Below, piece after piece: positions 54,199 to 62,963 of a DNA stretch of 64,000 bases (positions within the stretch are counted from its first letter, which is position 1; each line of letters begins with the position of its first letter). This DNA is from Pseudoteredinibacter isoporae (GTDB lineage Bacteria > Pseudomonadota > Gammaproteobacteria > Pseudomonadales > Cellvibrionaceae). The notes under the pieces were generated by a model, which worked only from the letters and a program-made list of their open reading frames with translations, was not told where the DNA came from and searched no databases. The stretch covers positions 558,001-622,000 of the forward strand of contig NZ_JAAONY010000001.1 in NCBI RefSeq assembly GCF_011602085.1. Direction: 5' to 3'. The position numbers and the translations under genes are program-made.

Positions 54199-56172
54199 AT
54201 GAATCGTCATTGGAAATTGTCTTTTGCTGTTTTGCTATTCTCTGCAAGTGCTTCCGGCCTGGAAGCGCACGCTGAACAATGGTTGCATTATCGCGCCAAT
54301 GAAGGCGCTTCCGCCTTTGCAGATTCGCGTCAGATTAACAGCAGTAATGTAAAAAATTTGGCGCTGGCCTGGCAGTTTCGCACTGGTGACAGCGAACACA
54401 TGGCTGAGCATATGTCTCGCACCTCGACTCAGGTGACGCCTATTCTGTTACCCAAAGAAGCCGGTGGGCATTTGGCTTTTTGTACGCCATTTAATCGTGT
54501 GATCGCGTTAAATCCTAAGACAGGAAAAGAGCGTTGGTCGTTTGATCCCAAGGTAAATTTAAGCGGCAATCGTCCCATGCGTTGTCGAGCCGTTAGCTAC
54601 TGGCAGCATCCGGAGGCGAGCGAACAGGATAAACATTGTGGCCGCCGTTTATTTGTGGCAACTCACGATCGCCGTTTGATCGCTATCGATGCGAACAAAG
54701 GCAAGCGTTGCGAGAGCTTTGGTGAGAACGGCGAAATTGCGCTATACAATAAAGCGGCCGGTTATCAACCTGACTATGTAAACAATTCCTCGGCGGCGGT
54801 TGTGGTAGGCAACAACATTGTTGTGGGCTCTGCCATTATCGACTTTGCAGAATCCCATGCGCCCCAGGGTACGGTTGTTGCCTTTGATGCTTTGAGTGGC
54901 GAACAGCGTTGGAGCTTCGACCCAATTCCGAACAGCAATGATCATCCCATGGCCAGGGACTGGCCTCAAGTCGAAGGCAAAACTCCTCAGGACTTTGCAG
55001 GCGGCGCCAATGCTTGGGCGCCATTGTCGGTGGATAATGAACGGGATCTGGTGTTTATTCCTACCAGCAGTCCCTCACCGGATTTTTACGGTGGGATGCG
55101 CCCCGGTGACAATCGCTATGCGGATTCCATTGTTGCCCTGCGGGGTTCAAGCGGTGAGGTGGTCTGGCACCAGCAGCTCGTGCATCATGATTTGTGGGAT
55201 TACGATACCCCTGCTGCACCCGTATTGGTGGACATTGAAAAAGACGGCAAAAAGCGCCCGGTCGTGATTCAAGTTACCAAACAGGGTTTGGTGTTTACCT
55301 TTGACCGGGAAACCGGCGAGCCGGTGTTTGGCCAGGAAGAACGTCCAGTGCCTCAATCCACGATACCTGGTGAATACAGCTCTCCGACCCAGCCGTTTCC
55401 TTTAAAGCCTCGACCATTGATTAATGCCAATATCGATCCCAAAAAAGATGCCTTCGGCATGTTGTGGTTCGATAAAAATGCCTGTGAAAAGCGTTTGGCT
55501 TCCCTTCATAGCGAAGGCTTGTTCACGCCCTTATCTGAAAAACGAACCTTAATGCTGCCGGGAAGTCTGGGTGGCGCAAATTGGGGAGGCGCCAGTTTCT
55601 GGCCGCGCCGCAATCTATTGTTTGTGAATTTGAATACGGCACCGTTTGAAGGTCAGCTAAAGCCGATTGATGCTAATAATCCGGGTGATCATATCGTTGC
55701 CCATGGCAGTGAAATGAAAGTCACCATGAAAGATTCTCCTTATATGGTGATAACCGATACGGTCACTTCACCTTTGGGTGCCCCGTGCACCAAACCACCT
55801 TGGGGAAAAATGGTGGCCATCGATATGAGCAATGGCGAAGTGCGTTGGGAATCGCCTTTGGGTTCCATTCACGATATGGCACCGTTTCCTGTGCCCTTCG
55901 ATATTAATTGGGGCACACCCAATTTAGGCGGCTCCATGACCACAGCCGGTGGCTTAACGTTTATTGCCGCCACAATGGACAAACGTTTTCGCGCTTACGA
56001 CAGCCTGAGTGGAAAAGTGTTATGGACTGCCAAACTGCCGGTAGATGCAACGGCCGTGCCGATGAGCTATGAAATTGATGGCAAACAGTATGTCATCCTG
56101 GCGGCCGGCGGCCACAAAATGTTTAACCGTGGCACCGGCGATTACATCCTCGCCTATGCCTTGCCCGATTGA
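54199..56172 (+). CDS. PQQ-dependent quinoprotein dehydrogenase (glucose/alcohol type)
   Basis: The product has 657 residues with a signal peptide (1-25). Propeller motifs of the membrane-glucose-dehydrogenase branch are seen: GGANAWAPLSVDNERDLVFIPT, VWHQQLVHHDLWDYDTPAAP and TPNLGGSMTTAGGLTFIAATMD. It lacks the N-terminal membrane helices of mGDH, so it should be soluble in the periplasm. It oxidises an alcohol or sugar with PQQ. The next gene carries heme c plus PQQ domains and is the probable electron acceptor or a second step. PQQ synthesis genes are not in the window. Confidence 0.88.
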   Translation: MNRHWKLSFAVLLFSASASGLEAHAEQWLHYRANEGASAFADSRQINSSNVKNLALAWQFRTGDSEHMAEHMSRTSTQVTPILLPKEAGGHLAFCTPFNRVIALNPKTGKERWSFDPKVNLSGNRPMRCRAVSYWQHPEASEQDKHCGRRLFVATHDRRLIAIDANKGKRCESFGENGEIALYNKAAGYQPDYVNNSSAAVVVGNNIVVGSAIIDFAESHAPQGTVVAFDALSGEQRWSFDPIPNSNDHPMARDWPQVEGKTPQDFAGGANAWAPLSVDNERDLVFIPTSSPSPDFYGGMRPGDNRYADSIVALRGSSGEVVWHQQLVHHDLWDYDTPAAPVLVDIEKDGKKRPVVIQVTKQGLVFTFDRETGEPVFGQEERPVPQSTIPGEYSSPTQPFPLKPRPLINANIDPKKDAFGMLWFDKNACEKRLASLHSEGLFTPLSEKRTLMLPGSLGGANWGGASFWPRRNLLFVNLNTAPFEGQLKPIDANNPGDHIVAHGSEMKVTMKDSPYMVITDTVTSPLGAPCTKPPWGKMVAIDMSNGEVRWESPLGSIHDMAPFPVPFDINWGTPNLGGSMTTAGGLTFIAATMDKRFRAYDSLSGKVLWTAKLPVDATAVPMSYEIDGKQYVILAAGGHKMFNRGTGDYILAYALPD

Positions 56173-56235
56173 TGGTTTCAACTGAAACAGCCGCAATAAA
56201 AATATAAGTACAGCATCAATAAAACGAGTATGCCG

Positions 56236-58161
56236 ATGAAAACCCTGAGTCGATTAGCCCTGACCTTAAGTGCCCTGATTCCCGCCGTACTGAGCAGTAA
56301 CCTGCATGCCGGTGAAATGAGCAATGCCCAAAAAGGTGAACAACTCTATAAAAAATACTGTGCCGCTTGCCATGATCAAGGTTTGGACAAAGCGCCCAAA
56401 GTCGAAGATTTAAAACGCCTCAGCCAAAGCCAGATTATGCTGACAATTTCCATCGGCCGTATGCAGCCTCAGGCTGCGGCGATGAGCAAAGATGAACGCA
56501 GCTGGGTATCGGAATATCTGTCCGGTGGTGGTGAAGTTGACAATACCTGGCTGGAAAGCAATCGCTGTGACAAGTATCCGGTGAATACCCAAGCCAATAG
56601 CGAAGTGATCAGTGGCGACTGGGGCATGGGTAAATTCAACAGTCGCTTGCAGGAAAACAGCCTGATCACACCGGATAATGTTCACAAGCTTAAATTGAAG
56701 TGGGCCTTTGGTTTTCAGAAGGTGAACGATATGCGCAACCAGCCGGTGTATACCGAAGATGCTCTGTATGTCGGCAGTAAAAGCGCCCATGTTATGGCGC
56801 TGGACCCTGACACAGGTTGCATTAAATGGCAGAAGCAAACAGCGGCAGGCGTGCGCTCAAGTATTGTGCTGGGTGATATTGCTGGTGAGCGGGTTTTGTT
56901 TTTTGCCGACGAGTTGGCCAATGTCTACGCTGTGCGTGCAAAAGACGGCAGCCAGATCTGGAAAGAAAACCTGGGTGTTTTTCCCACTTCTCTAATTACC
57001 GGTACGCCGGCGTTCTTTAAAGGTATGGTTAAGGGCCAGAAAAAAGAAAGTGCGCAATTGATCGTACCGATTTCTTCTTTTGAAGTGGCTGCCGCGGGAA
57101 TGCCCGGATATCCCTGTTGTCGTTCCCACGGCATGGTGATCGCTCTGGATGCCAATACCGGTAAAACCCAATGGCAATGGCACGCCACCGAACAGGCCAA
57201 GCTTTTGGGTAAAACCGCCAGCGGTGTGCCCAAGTTTGGGCCTTCCGGTGCTGTGGTGTGGACAACACCCACTATCGATGCCGAGCGAGGATTGGTATAC
57301 ATCGGTACGGGTGAAAACACATCGAAACCCGCTACCGATACCAGCGATTCAGTGATTGCGCTTGAGATGATGACGGGCAAAATGCGCTGGAAATTCCAGG
57401 CCCTGGCCAATGATATCTGGAATGCGGCTTGTCTGAACGGCGGCGAAGCCTGCCCGGAAGATATGGGGCCGGATTTTGATTTCGGGGCGCCGATGATTCT
57501 GCATCATATGAGCGACGGTCGTCCGGTGTTGCTAGCCGGTCAAAAATCTTCCGAGGTGTTTGCCTTAAATCCTGATACCGGAAAACTCTATTGGCGCAAG
57601 CGCTTGAGTATGGGCACCACCAATGGTGGTATTCATTGGGGTATGACGGTTTATAAAAATTCAGTTTATGTTCCCCTGGCCGATCCAGAACGCGATATCC
57701 CCGGTTACACACCCAAGCCAGGCCTTTATCGTCTGAATATAGATAGTGGCAAAGTGGAATGGGCCAATCCTGCCGAGCGTGGTTGCGAATTCGATATGGC
57801 CTACGCTCCCAAGATTGGCCTGGAACAAGTACGCAGTGGCAAAAAACGCAAACTCGAAGATCGCTACGCCTGCTCCTGGTATTACGGTTTATCCGCTGCG
57901 CCCAGTGCGGTACCTGGGCTGGTTTTCGCAGCAGGTTTGGATGGCAAACTCGCTGCCTACCGCATGAGTGATGGCAAGGTTCTTTGGCAAACCAAAACCG
58001 CTGTGCCGTTTAACACAGTAAATGGTATTCCTGCTCATGGCGGGGCGATTGATGTCGACGGTGCCGTGTTGGGCAAAGACAAACTGTTTATTAACTCCGG
58101 TTACAGTATGTTCGGTCAATTGCCCGGCAATGTTCTGCTTGCCTTTGAGTTAGAGCAATAA
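56236..58161 (+). CDS. Cytochrome c - PQQ quinohemoprotein (polyvinyl-alcohol-dehydrogenase-like)
   Basis: From ATG 56236 the product is 641 residues (ATG 56230 is also possible). It has a signal peptide (1-25), an N-terminal cytochrome c with heme motif CAACH (Cys42-His46), then a PQQ propeller. AGMPGYPCCRSHGMVIALDANTG has adjacent cysteines like the vicinal disulfide of PQQ alcohol dehydrogenases. Heme first and PQQ second is the order of PVA dehydrogenase, the reverse of ethanol quinohemoproteins. It likely oxidises a secondary or polymeric alcohol. It follows the PQQ dehydrogenase gene by 63 bases. Confidence 0.82.
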   Translation: MKTLSRLALTLSALIPAVLSSNLHAGEMSNAQKGEQLYKKYCAACHDQGLDKAPKVEDLKRLSQSQIMLTISIGRMQPQAAAMSKDERSWVSEYLSGGGEVDNTWLESNRCDKYPVNTQANSEVISGDWGMGKFNSRLQENSLITPDNVHKLKLKWAFGFQKVNDMRNQPVYTEDALYVGSKSAHVMALDPDTGCIKWQKQTAAGVRSSIVLGDIAGERVLFFADELANVYAVRAKDGSQIWKENLGVFPTSLITGTPAFFKGMVKGQKKESAQLIVPISSFEVAAAGMPGYPCCRSHGMVIALDANTGKTQWQWHATEQAKLLGKTASGVPKFGPSGAVVWTTPTIDAERGLVYIGTGENTSKPATDTSDSVIALEMMTGKMRWKFQALANDIWNAACLNGGEACPEDMGPDFDFGAPMILHHMSDGRPVLLAGQKSSEVFALNPDTGKLYWRKRLSMGTTNGGIHWGMTVYKNSVYVPLADPERDIPGYTPKPGLYRLNIDSGKVEWANPAERGCEFDMAYAPKIGLEQVRSGKKRKLEDRYACSWYYGLSAAPSAVPGLVFAAGLDGKLAAYRMSDGKVLWQTKTAVPFNTVNGIPAHGGAIDVDGAVLGKDKLFINSGYSMFGQLPGNVLLAFELEQ

Positions 58162-58187
58162 CGGCTCCGCGACATACAGAAAGAAGA

Positions 58188-58787
58188 GTGAGATACAGAA
58201 AAGCCATGCCGATTGTTGTCCTTCTTTTTTGTCTGGCCTATGCCACCCTGCGCTATATCGTGTTCGGCGATGTAGCGTTGGAGCAGTGGCCAGTGTTTAT
58301 CGTCAACAAAAGCGTGAGTTTTTTCATCGCAGCTTGCATGGCGGCTTCGGCGTTTTACTCCTTAAATCTAAAAAAAGAACCGCAAGATCAGCAATCCGCA
58401 AATTGTTCTGCCCGCTATGGTCGTTGGGCATGGCATGCACTGATTCTGCATATTCTGTTATCCATCGGCTTGTTGAATCCTGCGTATTTCGCAAAATTCT
58501 ACGACGGGCAAAAACTGAATTTGCTTGGCAATATTATGCTACTGGCGGGGGCGCTTGGCAGCTATGCCTTTTATCGCCTGCAAACTGAGCGTTTGAATAA
58601 CCTGATTAAAGCACTGGCTTCCCTGGCCTTGTTAGCGCATCTTTTGCCCATGTCCAGCTCCTGGGCAAGCCCTGATCAATGGCCCGCCTACTTCCCGCCT
58701 ATTTCCATGTTAAGTGCCTTGCTGGCGGCTTACGCTATGTTAGGTTTTGGGCGTTGTGCTGTTTTTTGCCGAAACCCAAAAAGTTAA
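58188..58787 (+). CDS. Inner-membrane protein of unknown function
   Basis: The product has 199 residues from GTG 58188 (AAGAAG before it) or 193 from ATG 58206. About five hydrophobic helices are visible; the N-terminus MRYRKAMPIVVLLFCLAYATLRY is basic then hydrophobic. I do not recognise the family. It lies 26 bases after the quinohemoprotein gene on the same strand, so it may link its electrons to the membrane, but that is only suggested by position. Confidence 0.6.
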   Translation: MRYRKAMPIVVLLFCLAYATLRYIVFGDVALEQWPVFIVNKSVSFFIAACMAASAFYSLNLKKEPQDQQSANCSARYGRWAWHALILHILLSIGLLNPAYFAKFYDGQKLNLLGNIMLLAGALGSYAFYRLQTERLNNLIKALASLALLAHLLPMSSSWASPDQWPAYFPPISMLSALLAAYAMLGFGRCAVFCRNPKS

Positions 58788-58879
58788 ACGCCCTCCTTTG
58801 CCTTGTAAGCTTCACAGAAAAGCAATACATTAGCTGTCTCACCTTCCCAGCAGTGATTGATTATTTTCAGGAGCAAACT

Positions 58880-59215
58880 GTGCCTCATTGTATTGCCGAG
58901 CACTCATCATCCATTGATGGAAACAAACTGTTAAATGCTGTTTTTCAAGGAACCTTAAATTCTGAATTGTTTGAAGCCGACGGCAGCGATATCAAAGCGC
59001 GTTGCATTGCTTACGATCAGTACATGACCGGGCCCGAAAAAACCGACTTCGTCCACGTGCAACTTCGCTTGCTATCCGGTCGAACCCTTGAACAGAAAGA
59101 AGCATTTTCGGAAAGTGTTTTTAAAGAGGTGAAAGGACTTAATCTGGGTCGTTGTTCAATAACGGTAGAAGTGATTGATATTGATACCGACAGTTACTCG
59201 AAGTGTATGGGTTAA
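58880..59215 (+). CDS. 5-carboxymethyl-2-hydroxymuconate isomerase-like tautomerase
   Basis: The true start is GTG 58880, with AGGAG six bases upstream, giving 111 residues beginning MPHCIAEHSSS. Pro2 would become the N-terminal catalytic proline of the CHMI/4-oxalocrotonate tautomerase superfamily; VHVQLRLLSGRTLEQKEAFSE is the matching later segment. Longer in-frame starts upstream overlap the previous gene and spoil this Pro-1 site. CHMI acts in homoprotocatechuate breakdown in other bacteria, but no other genes of that pathway are nearby. It may serve another keto-enol step. Confidence 0.83.
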   Translation: MPHCIAEHSSSIDGNKLLNAVFQGTLNSELFEADGSDIKARCIAYDQYMTGPEKTDFVHVQLRLLSGRTLEQKEAFSESVFKEVKGLNLGRCSITVEVIDIDTDSYSKCMG

Positions 59216-59246
59216 AGAACAACAGGGATTCTTCTGGATACGACGA

Positions 59247-59780
59247 ATGAAGATAGATATCGAAAATATCATTCGACGCTATATACGAGCGAAAGATGAT
59301 AATAATCCACAGCTGATGAACCGTGTGTTTTCGGAACAGGCTACCCTCGAAATGGAAGTAAACACCGGTGCTATTGATTTCCCCTCGGTAACCCAGGGTA
59401 GAGATGAAATCACCAAAACACTGGTTAGAGACTTCAATAAAACCTATGAGAATATTTATACCTTTTGCCTAAGTGATTCGGTGATAGAGAAACAAAATTC
59501 CCTGGATTGCCGATGGTTTGTGGCGATGTCTGAAAAGGCTACCGGGGATGTTCGTGTCGGTTACGGAGATTATCAGTGGCGCTTTTGCAATGACGATTTA
59601 TGTCTCGTGGATAAGTTAACGATAGTGATTGAAGATATGATCGTTTTTTCGAATACTGAAGAAGGTGAGTTGATGTCCTGGGCTTCGGGTCTTCCTTACC
59701 CTTGGGTGCGGTCATCTGAGCTATCAACTTGTACACCAGAAATTATACCGCTCTCTAAGATATTGCCTGTTATTACCTAG
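59247..59780 (+). CDS. NTF2-like (SnoaL-like) protein
   Basis: From ATG 59247 the product is 177 residues. NIIRRYIRAKDDNNPQLMNRVFSEQATLEME, RDEITKTLVRDF and GYGDYQWRFCNDDLCLVDKLTIVIED give the alpha-plus-beta cone typical of NTF2-like proteins. The ribosome site is poor. Role unknown. It follows the tautomerase gene by 31 bases and may be co-transcribed with it. Confidence 0.62.
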   Translation: MKIDIENIIRRYIRAKDDNNPQLMNRVFSEQATLEMEVNTGAIDFPSVTQGRDEITKTLVRDFNKTYENIYTFCLSDSVIEKQNSLDCRWFVAMSEKATGDVRVGYGDYQWRFCNDDLCLVDKLTIVIEDMIVFSNTEEGELMSWASGLPYPWVRSSELSTCTPEIIPLSKILPVIT

Positions 59781-59888
59781 CTCAAAGTTTATAATTTTTC
59801 GTTCAATACTCCATTCTGTTGATTTCCCAAATTCCTGCATACCCAGATTAAAAATATTGAAATTCCCAGTCCTTATTAAGGTGATTTT

Positions 59889-60575
59889 GTGCGTATTTTA
59901 AATGTCTTGGATAAAGACGATTTCCCATTTTTTACGGCTTTTGGCTTTTTATTGTCTTATGCAATGTGGTTTTTTGACGAGCTTAGTTTACCTGCACATA
60001 TGGAAAGAGGATATTTGTCAGAGTTGCTTTTTGACCATATTCCCTATTCAAGTATAAGCACTCTATTGATTTGTATGACATTGATAGAGCTCGCTTCCGT
60101 AGCAATATCTCCGAAACAGGGTCTTTTGGTCAAACAGAATATTCATATTTCCAAGCGTATATCACAATTTTCATCGCCCGCATTTTTTATCGTTATGGGG
60201 TTTTCCATACCTGTAATTATTGAAAGCATTCGTATGAAAAACCCTTTATATTTTAGTCAATTCCTTATGTTTTTAACGTTTGCTTTATCGGTAGGGTTGT
60301 TATTATTCTTATCTCGGCAAATTGTACTGAAATCAAAGTGCCTGCATGAGAAAATGAGTAGAGTATGGGCTAGGACATCATTTGCTTTGCTAGTGGTGAT
60401 TCTGGTTGGGATTATAGGCCTGAATGGAGAACCAAAAGTTGTGGAGCTTAAGCTGGACTTAGGAACCTATGAACTCGCAGCAGAGGCGGCAGAAAAGCGC
60501 AATATGTCGATTAATCAATACATTGACTTTGCAGTAAGTAGCCAATTGAATGAATATAACGCCTCAAAAAATTAA
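59889..60575 (+). CDS. Membrane protein with a C-terminal ribbon-helix-helix-like tail
   Basis: The product has 228 residues from GTG 59889 (AAGGTG upstream). Five hydrophobic segments are at about 13-29, 55-73, 96-111, 124-142 and 162-178. The tail 183-221, KVVELKLDLGTYELAAEAAEKR then NMSINQYIDFAVSSQLN, has the strand-helix-helix pattern of RHH antitoxin/Arc-like proteins. The positive-inside rule puts this tail outside the cell membrane, which argues against DNA binding. The gene is AT-rich and looks acquired. Function unknown. Confidence 0.6.
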   Translation: MRILNVLDKDDFPFFTAFGFLLSYAMWFFDELSLPAHMERGYLSELLFDHIPYSSISTLLICMTLIELASVAISPKQGLLVKQNIHISKRISQFSSPAFFIVMGFSIPVIIESIRMKNPLYFSQFLMFLTFALSVGLLLFLSRQIVLKSKCLHEKMSRVWARTSFALLVVILVGIIGLNGEPKVVELKLDLGTYELAAEAAEKRNMSINQYIDFAVSSQLNEYNASKN

Positions 60576-60636
60576 ATACCCAGCGTAAGATCGGGTATGA
60601 TTAATACTTCAATATGTATTCAGGAACCCCTCCCCA

Positions 60637-61089
60637 ATGACAATCTGGGTCGATGCCGATGCCTGTCCGGTAGCCATTAAAGAAATCTTGTTCCGCGCGG
60701 CGAATCGCGCTGAAATGCCCTGCTGTTTGATTGCCAATCAGTATATCCCTGTGCCCAAGTCAAAATTTATCAGCAGCGTACAGGTCTCCCACGGTTTCGA
60801 TGTGGCGGACAATGAGATTGTTCAGCGCTGCGCCGAGGGCGATTTGGTGATTACGTCGGACATTCCATTAGCCGCGGAAGTCATTGAGAAAGGCGCCAAG
60901 GCGCTGAGCCCTCGGGGAGAGCCTTTCAGCAAGGCCAATATTGGTGCGCGTTTAAATATGCGGGATTTTATGGATACCATGCGTGCCAGTGGTATTCAGA
61001 GTGGTGGGCCACCGCCGCTGGGGGCAAAAGAAAAACAGGCGTTTGCCAATCAGTTGGATAAGTATCTCGCCAAGTGCAAACGTACCTAG
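60637..61089 (+). CDS. YaiI/YqxD family (UPF0178) protein
   Basis: The product has 150 residues with CAGGAACC upstream. [24 protein letters not shown] and [36 protein letters not shown] are the family hallmarks, with the conserved aspartates of a PIN-like/NYN-like fold. The family is widespread and its role is not established. The gene is monocistronic. Confidence 0.92.
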   Translation: MTIWVDADACPVAIKEILFRAANRAEMPCCLIANQYIPVPKSKFISSVQVSHGFDVADNEIVQRCAEGDLVITSDIPLAAEVIEKGAKALSPRGEPFSKANIGARLNMRDFMDTMRASGIQSGGPPPLGAKEKQAFANQLDKYLAKCKRT

Positions 61090-61116
61090 TGTACCAATCG
61101 TTAAACGTAATATGGC

Positions 61117-62229
61117 ATGGCAATGAAAAGAAGGTCGTTTGTTAAAGGTCTCGGGCTTGTTTCCTCTATAGGTTTATTTGGTGGAGCACATCAGGTGTTG
61201 GCTATGAAAGCAGCGGTCGGGAATTGGTATATGCCCGATGAGGCAGAAGCACATCAACGTACCTGGATGGCCTTCGGTGCCAGCGAGGAAATCTGGGGTT
61301 CTGAGCTGCTTCCGGTTGTGCAGCAAAACCTTGCGGATATCGCGTTGAGCATCGCCGAGTTTGAACCGGTATCCATGTTGGTGCGTGAATCGGATCTTGA
61401 AATTGCCCGGGATTTGATGGGAGAAAAGGTCGAGTTGCTGCCCTGCCCGATCGACGATTTATGGATTCGCGATACGGGTCCGGTGTTTGTATTGTCTGAC
61501 GATGGTCGTAAAGCGGCCATCGATTTTAACTTCAACGGTTGGGGTGAAAAGCAAAGTCACGAGCAAGATGCGCTGGTTGCAGGTTTTGTCGCCGACGCCA
61601 GTCGGACTAACGCTATAGCGTCAACGCTGATCCTGGAAGGTGGCGGTATTGAAGTCGACGGCCATGGTACGGCGATAATTACCGAAAGCTGTGTGTTGAA
61701 TGCAAATCGAAACCCAGGCATTTCAAAGGCCCAGGTGGAATCGGAATTAAAAGCGCTGTTAGGTCTTGAGAAGATTATCTGGTTGCCCGGTATTAAAGGT
61801 AAGGATATTACCGATGGGCATACGGATTTTTATGCCCGGTTTACCAAACCCGGAACCGTAGTTGCCGCCTATGAACCGGATGCTGACTCTTTTGATCACG
61901 CTGTCACCAAACGCCATCTGGAGATTTTACGTGAATCTACAGATGCCCATGGTCGTCGCCTTGAAGTCGTGGTGCTGGAAGCACCGTCTCATATTCGGGA
62001 AGATTTCGCCCACGATGATTTTGCAGCGGGCTATATTAACTTTTATGTGTGCAATGGTGCCGTGATTGCGCCTGAGTTTGGTGATAAACGAAGCGATAGG
62101 GATACCCGAAACAAGCTGCAAGCCTTATTTCCCGAACGCGAGATTATTATGCTGAATATCGATGGTATTGCAGCTGGCGGTGGCGGTATTCATTGCGCGA
62201 CCCAGCAAGAACCACGGATGAACGCTTAA
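61117..62229 (+). CDS. Tat-exported agmatine deiminase / peptidylarginine deiminase family enzyme
   Basis: The product has 370 residues (ATG 61117; ATG 61123 also possible). MKRRSFVKGLGLVSSIGLFGG is a twin-arginine signal. WYMPDEAEAHQRTWMAFG, DDLWIRDTGPVFVL and GGGGIHCATQQEP match the PPAD family, with catalytic Cys360. It would turn agmatine to N-carbamoylputrescine, normally in the cytoplasm. Export suggests action on external agmatine or another guanidine. It ends before an inverted repeat and a terminator. Confidence 0.84.
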   Translation: MAMKRRSFVKGLGLVSSIGLFGGAHQVLAMKAAVGNWYMPDEAEAHQRTWMAFGASEEIWGSELLPVVQQNLADIALSIAEFEPVSMLVRESDLEIARDLMGEKVELLPCPIDDLWIRDTGPVFVLSDDGRKAAIDFNFNGWGEKQSHEQDALVAGFVADASRTNAIASTLILEGGGIEVDGHGTAIITESCVLNANRNPGISKAQVESELKALLGLEKIIWLPGIKGKDITDGHTDFYARFTKPGTVVAAYEPDADSFDHAVTKRHLEILRESTDAHGRRLEVVVLEAPSHIREDFAHDDFAAGYINFYVCNGAVIAPEFGDKRSDRDTRNKLQALFPEREIIMLNIDGIAAGGGGIHCATQQEPRMNA

Positions 62230-62296
62230 GCATTGACAAGATGCGATTTGTCACCCAGTATGATCAGCATGAACCCGTTTATGACACAGCCACACA

Positions 62297-62349
62297 ACAC
62301 TAGCCTGATTATTACCATCATTAAACATCAATGGTGGGTTTGCTAGTGT
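62297..62349 (+). other. Long imperfect hairpin in the spacer after the deiminase gene
   Basis: ACACTAGC (62297-62304) and GCTAGTGT (62342-62349) form outer arms; ACCAT and ATGGT pair inside. It lies just before the terminator at 62364. It may be part of the 3' untranslated region. No further function is evident. Confidence 0.4.
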
Positions 62350-62363
62350 CTGACTGAATGAAC

Positions 62364-62390
62364 AAAACCCGCCCACGAGGCGGGTTTTTT
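62364..62390 (+). terminator. Rho-independent terminator after the deiminase gene
   Basis: AAAACCCGCC, loop CACGA, GGCGGGTTTT, then two more T. It lies 135 bases after the deiminase stop. The A-run on the left allows use on both strands. Confidence 0.92.
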
Positions 62391-62440
62391 GTATCTGCCT
62401 CTGGGCCATGAAAGTCTCATGACACCTTGAAGGAGGCAAA

Positions 62441-62944
62441 ATGAAAACCCCGGTAGGCACACTCACATTGTTCTGCGGCAAAATGGGCGCAGGTAAATCA
62501 ACCGCATCAAAGCAGTTGGCGGAAGAAAGCGCTTCGGTTCTGCTTTCTGAAGATGACTGGTTGGCGGCCCTATACCCTGACCAGATTCAATCTCTGGAAA
62601 GTTATATTGAACGATCGGCGAGATTAAAACCCCAGATGAAAACGATGGTGCAATCCATTCTTTGCACGGGTACAGATGTTGTCATGGATTTCCCCGCCAA
62701 TACTCTGGCTCAACGCGCCTGGCTTCGAAGTATTTTTCTGGAAGTGAATGCGCCACATAAACTGGTCTATTTAGCCTTGAGTGATGAGGACTGTTTAAAA
62801 CAAATTGCCCAACGACGCCTTGAACAACCAGAGCGGGCGGCGACGGATACCCAAGAAATGTTTGAACAAGTTACACAGCATTTTGTTGAGCCCAAGCCAA
62901 GCGAAGGTTTTCATATTGTGCTTGAGCGTTGGGCGGATTTTTGA
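62441..62944 (+). CDS. P-loop kinase-like ATP-binding protein (AAA_33)
   Basis: The product has 167 residues with GAAGGAGG upstream. GTLTLFCGKMGAGKSTASKQLA is the Walker A motif. DVVMDFPANTLAQRAWLRSI and QIAQRRLEQPE follow as in small zeta-toxin/chloramphenicol-phosphotransferase-like kinases. The phosphorylated substrate is unknown. There is no partner antitoxin gene next to it. Confidence 0.82.
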   Translation: MKTPVGTLTLFCGKMGAGKSTASKQLAEESASVLLSEDDWLAALYPDQIQSLESYIERSARLKPQMKTMVQSILCTGTDVVMDFPANTLAQRAWLRSIFLEVNAPHKLVYLALSDEDCLKQIAQRRLEQPERAATDTQEMFEQVTQHFVEPKPSEGFHIVLERWADF

Positions 62945-62963
62945 TGAGGCTTTTAATCAGGTT

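Noticed and set aside
59889-60575. Toxin-antitoxin pair based on the RHH-like tail
   Set aside because: No small toxin gene is adjacent, and the tail is fused to a multi-helix membrane protein.
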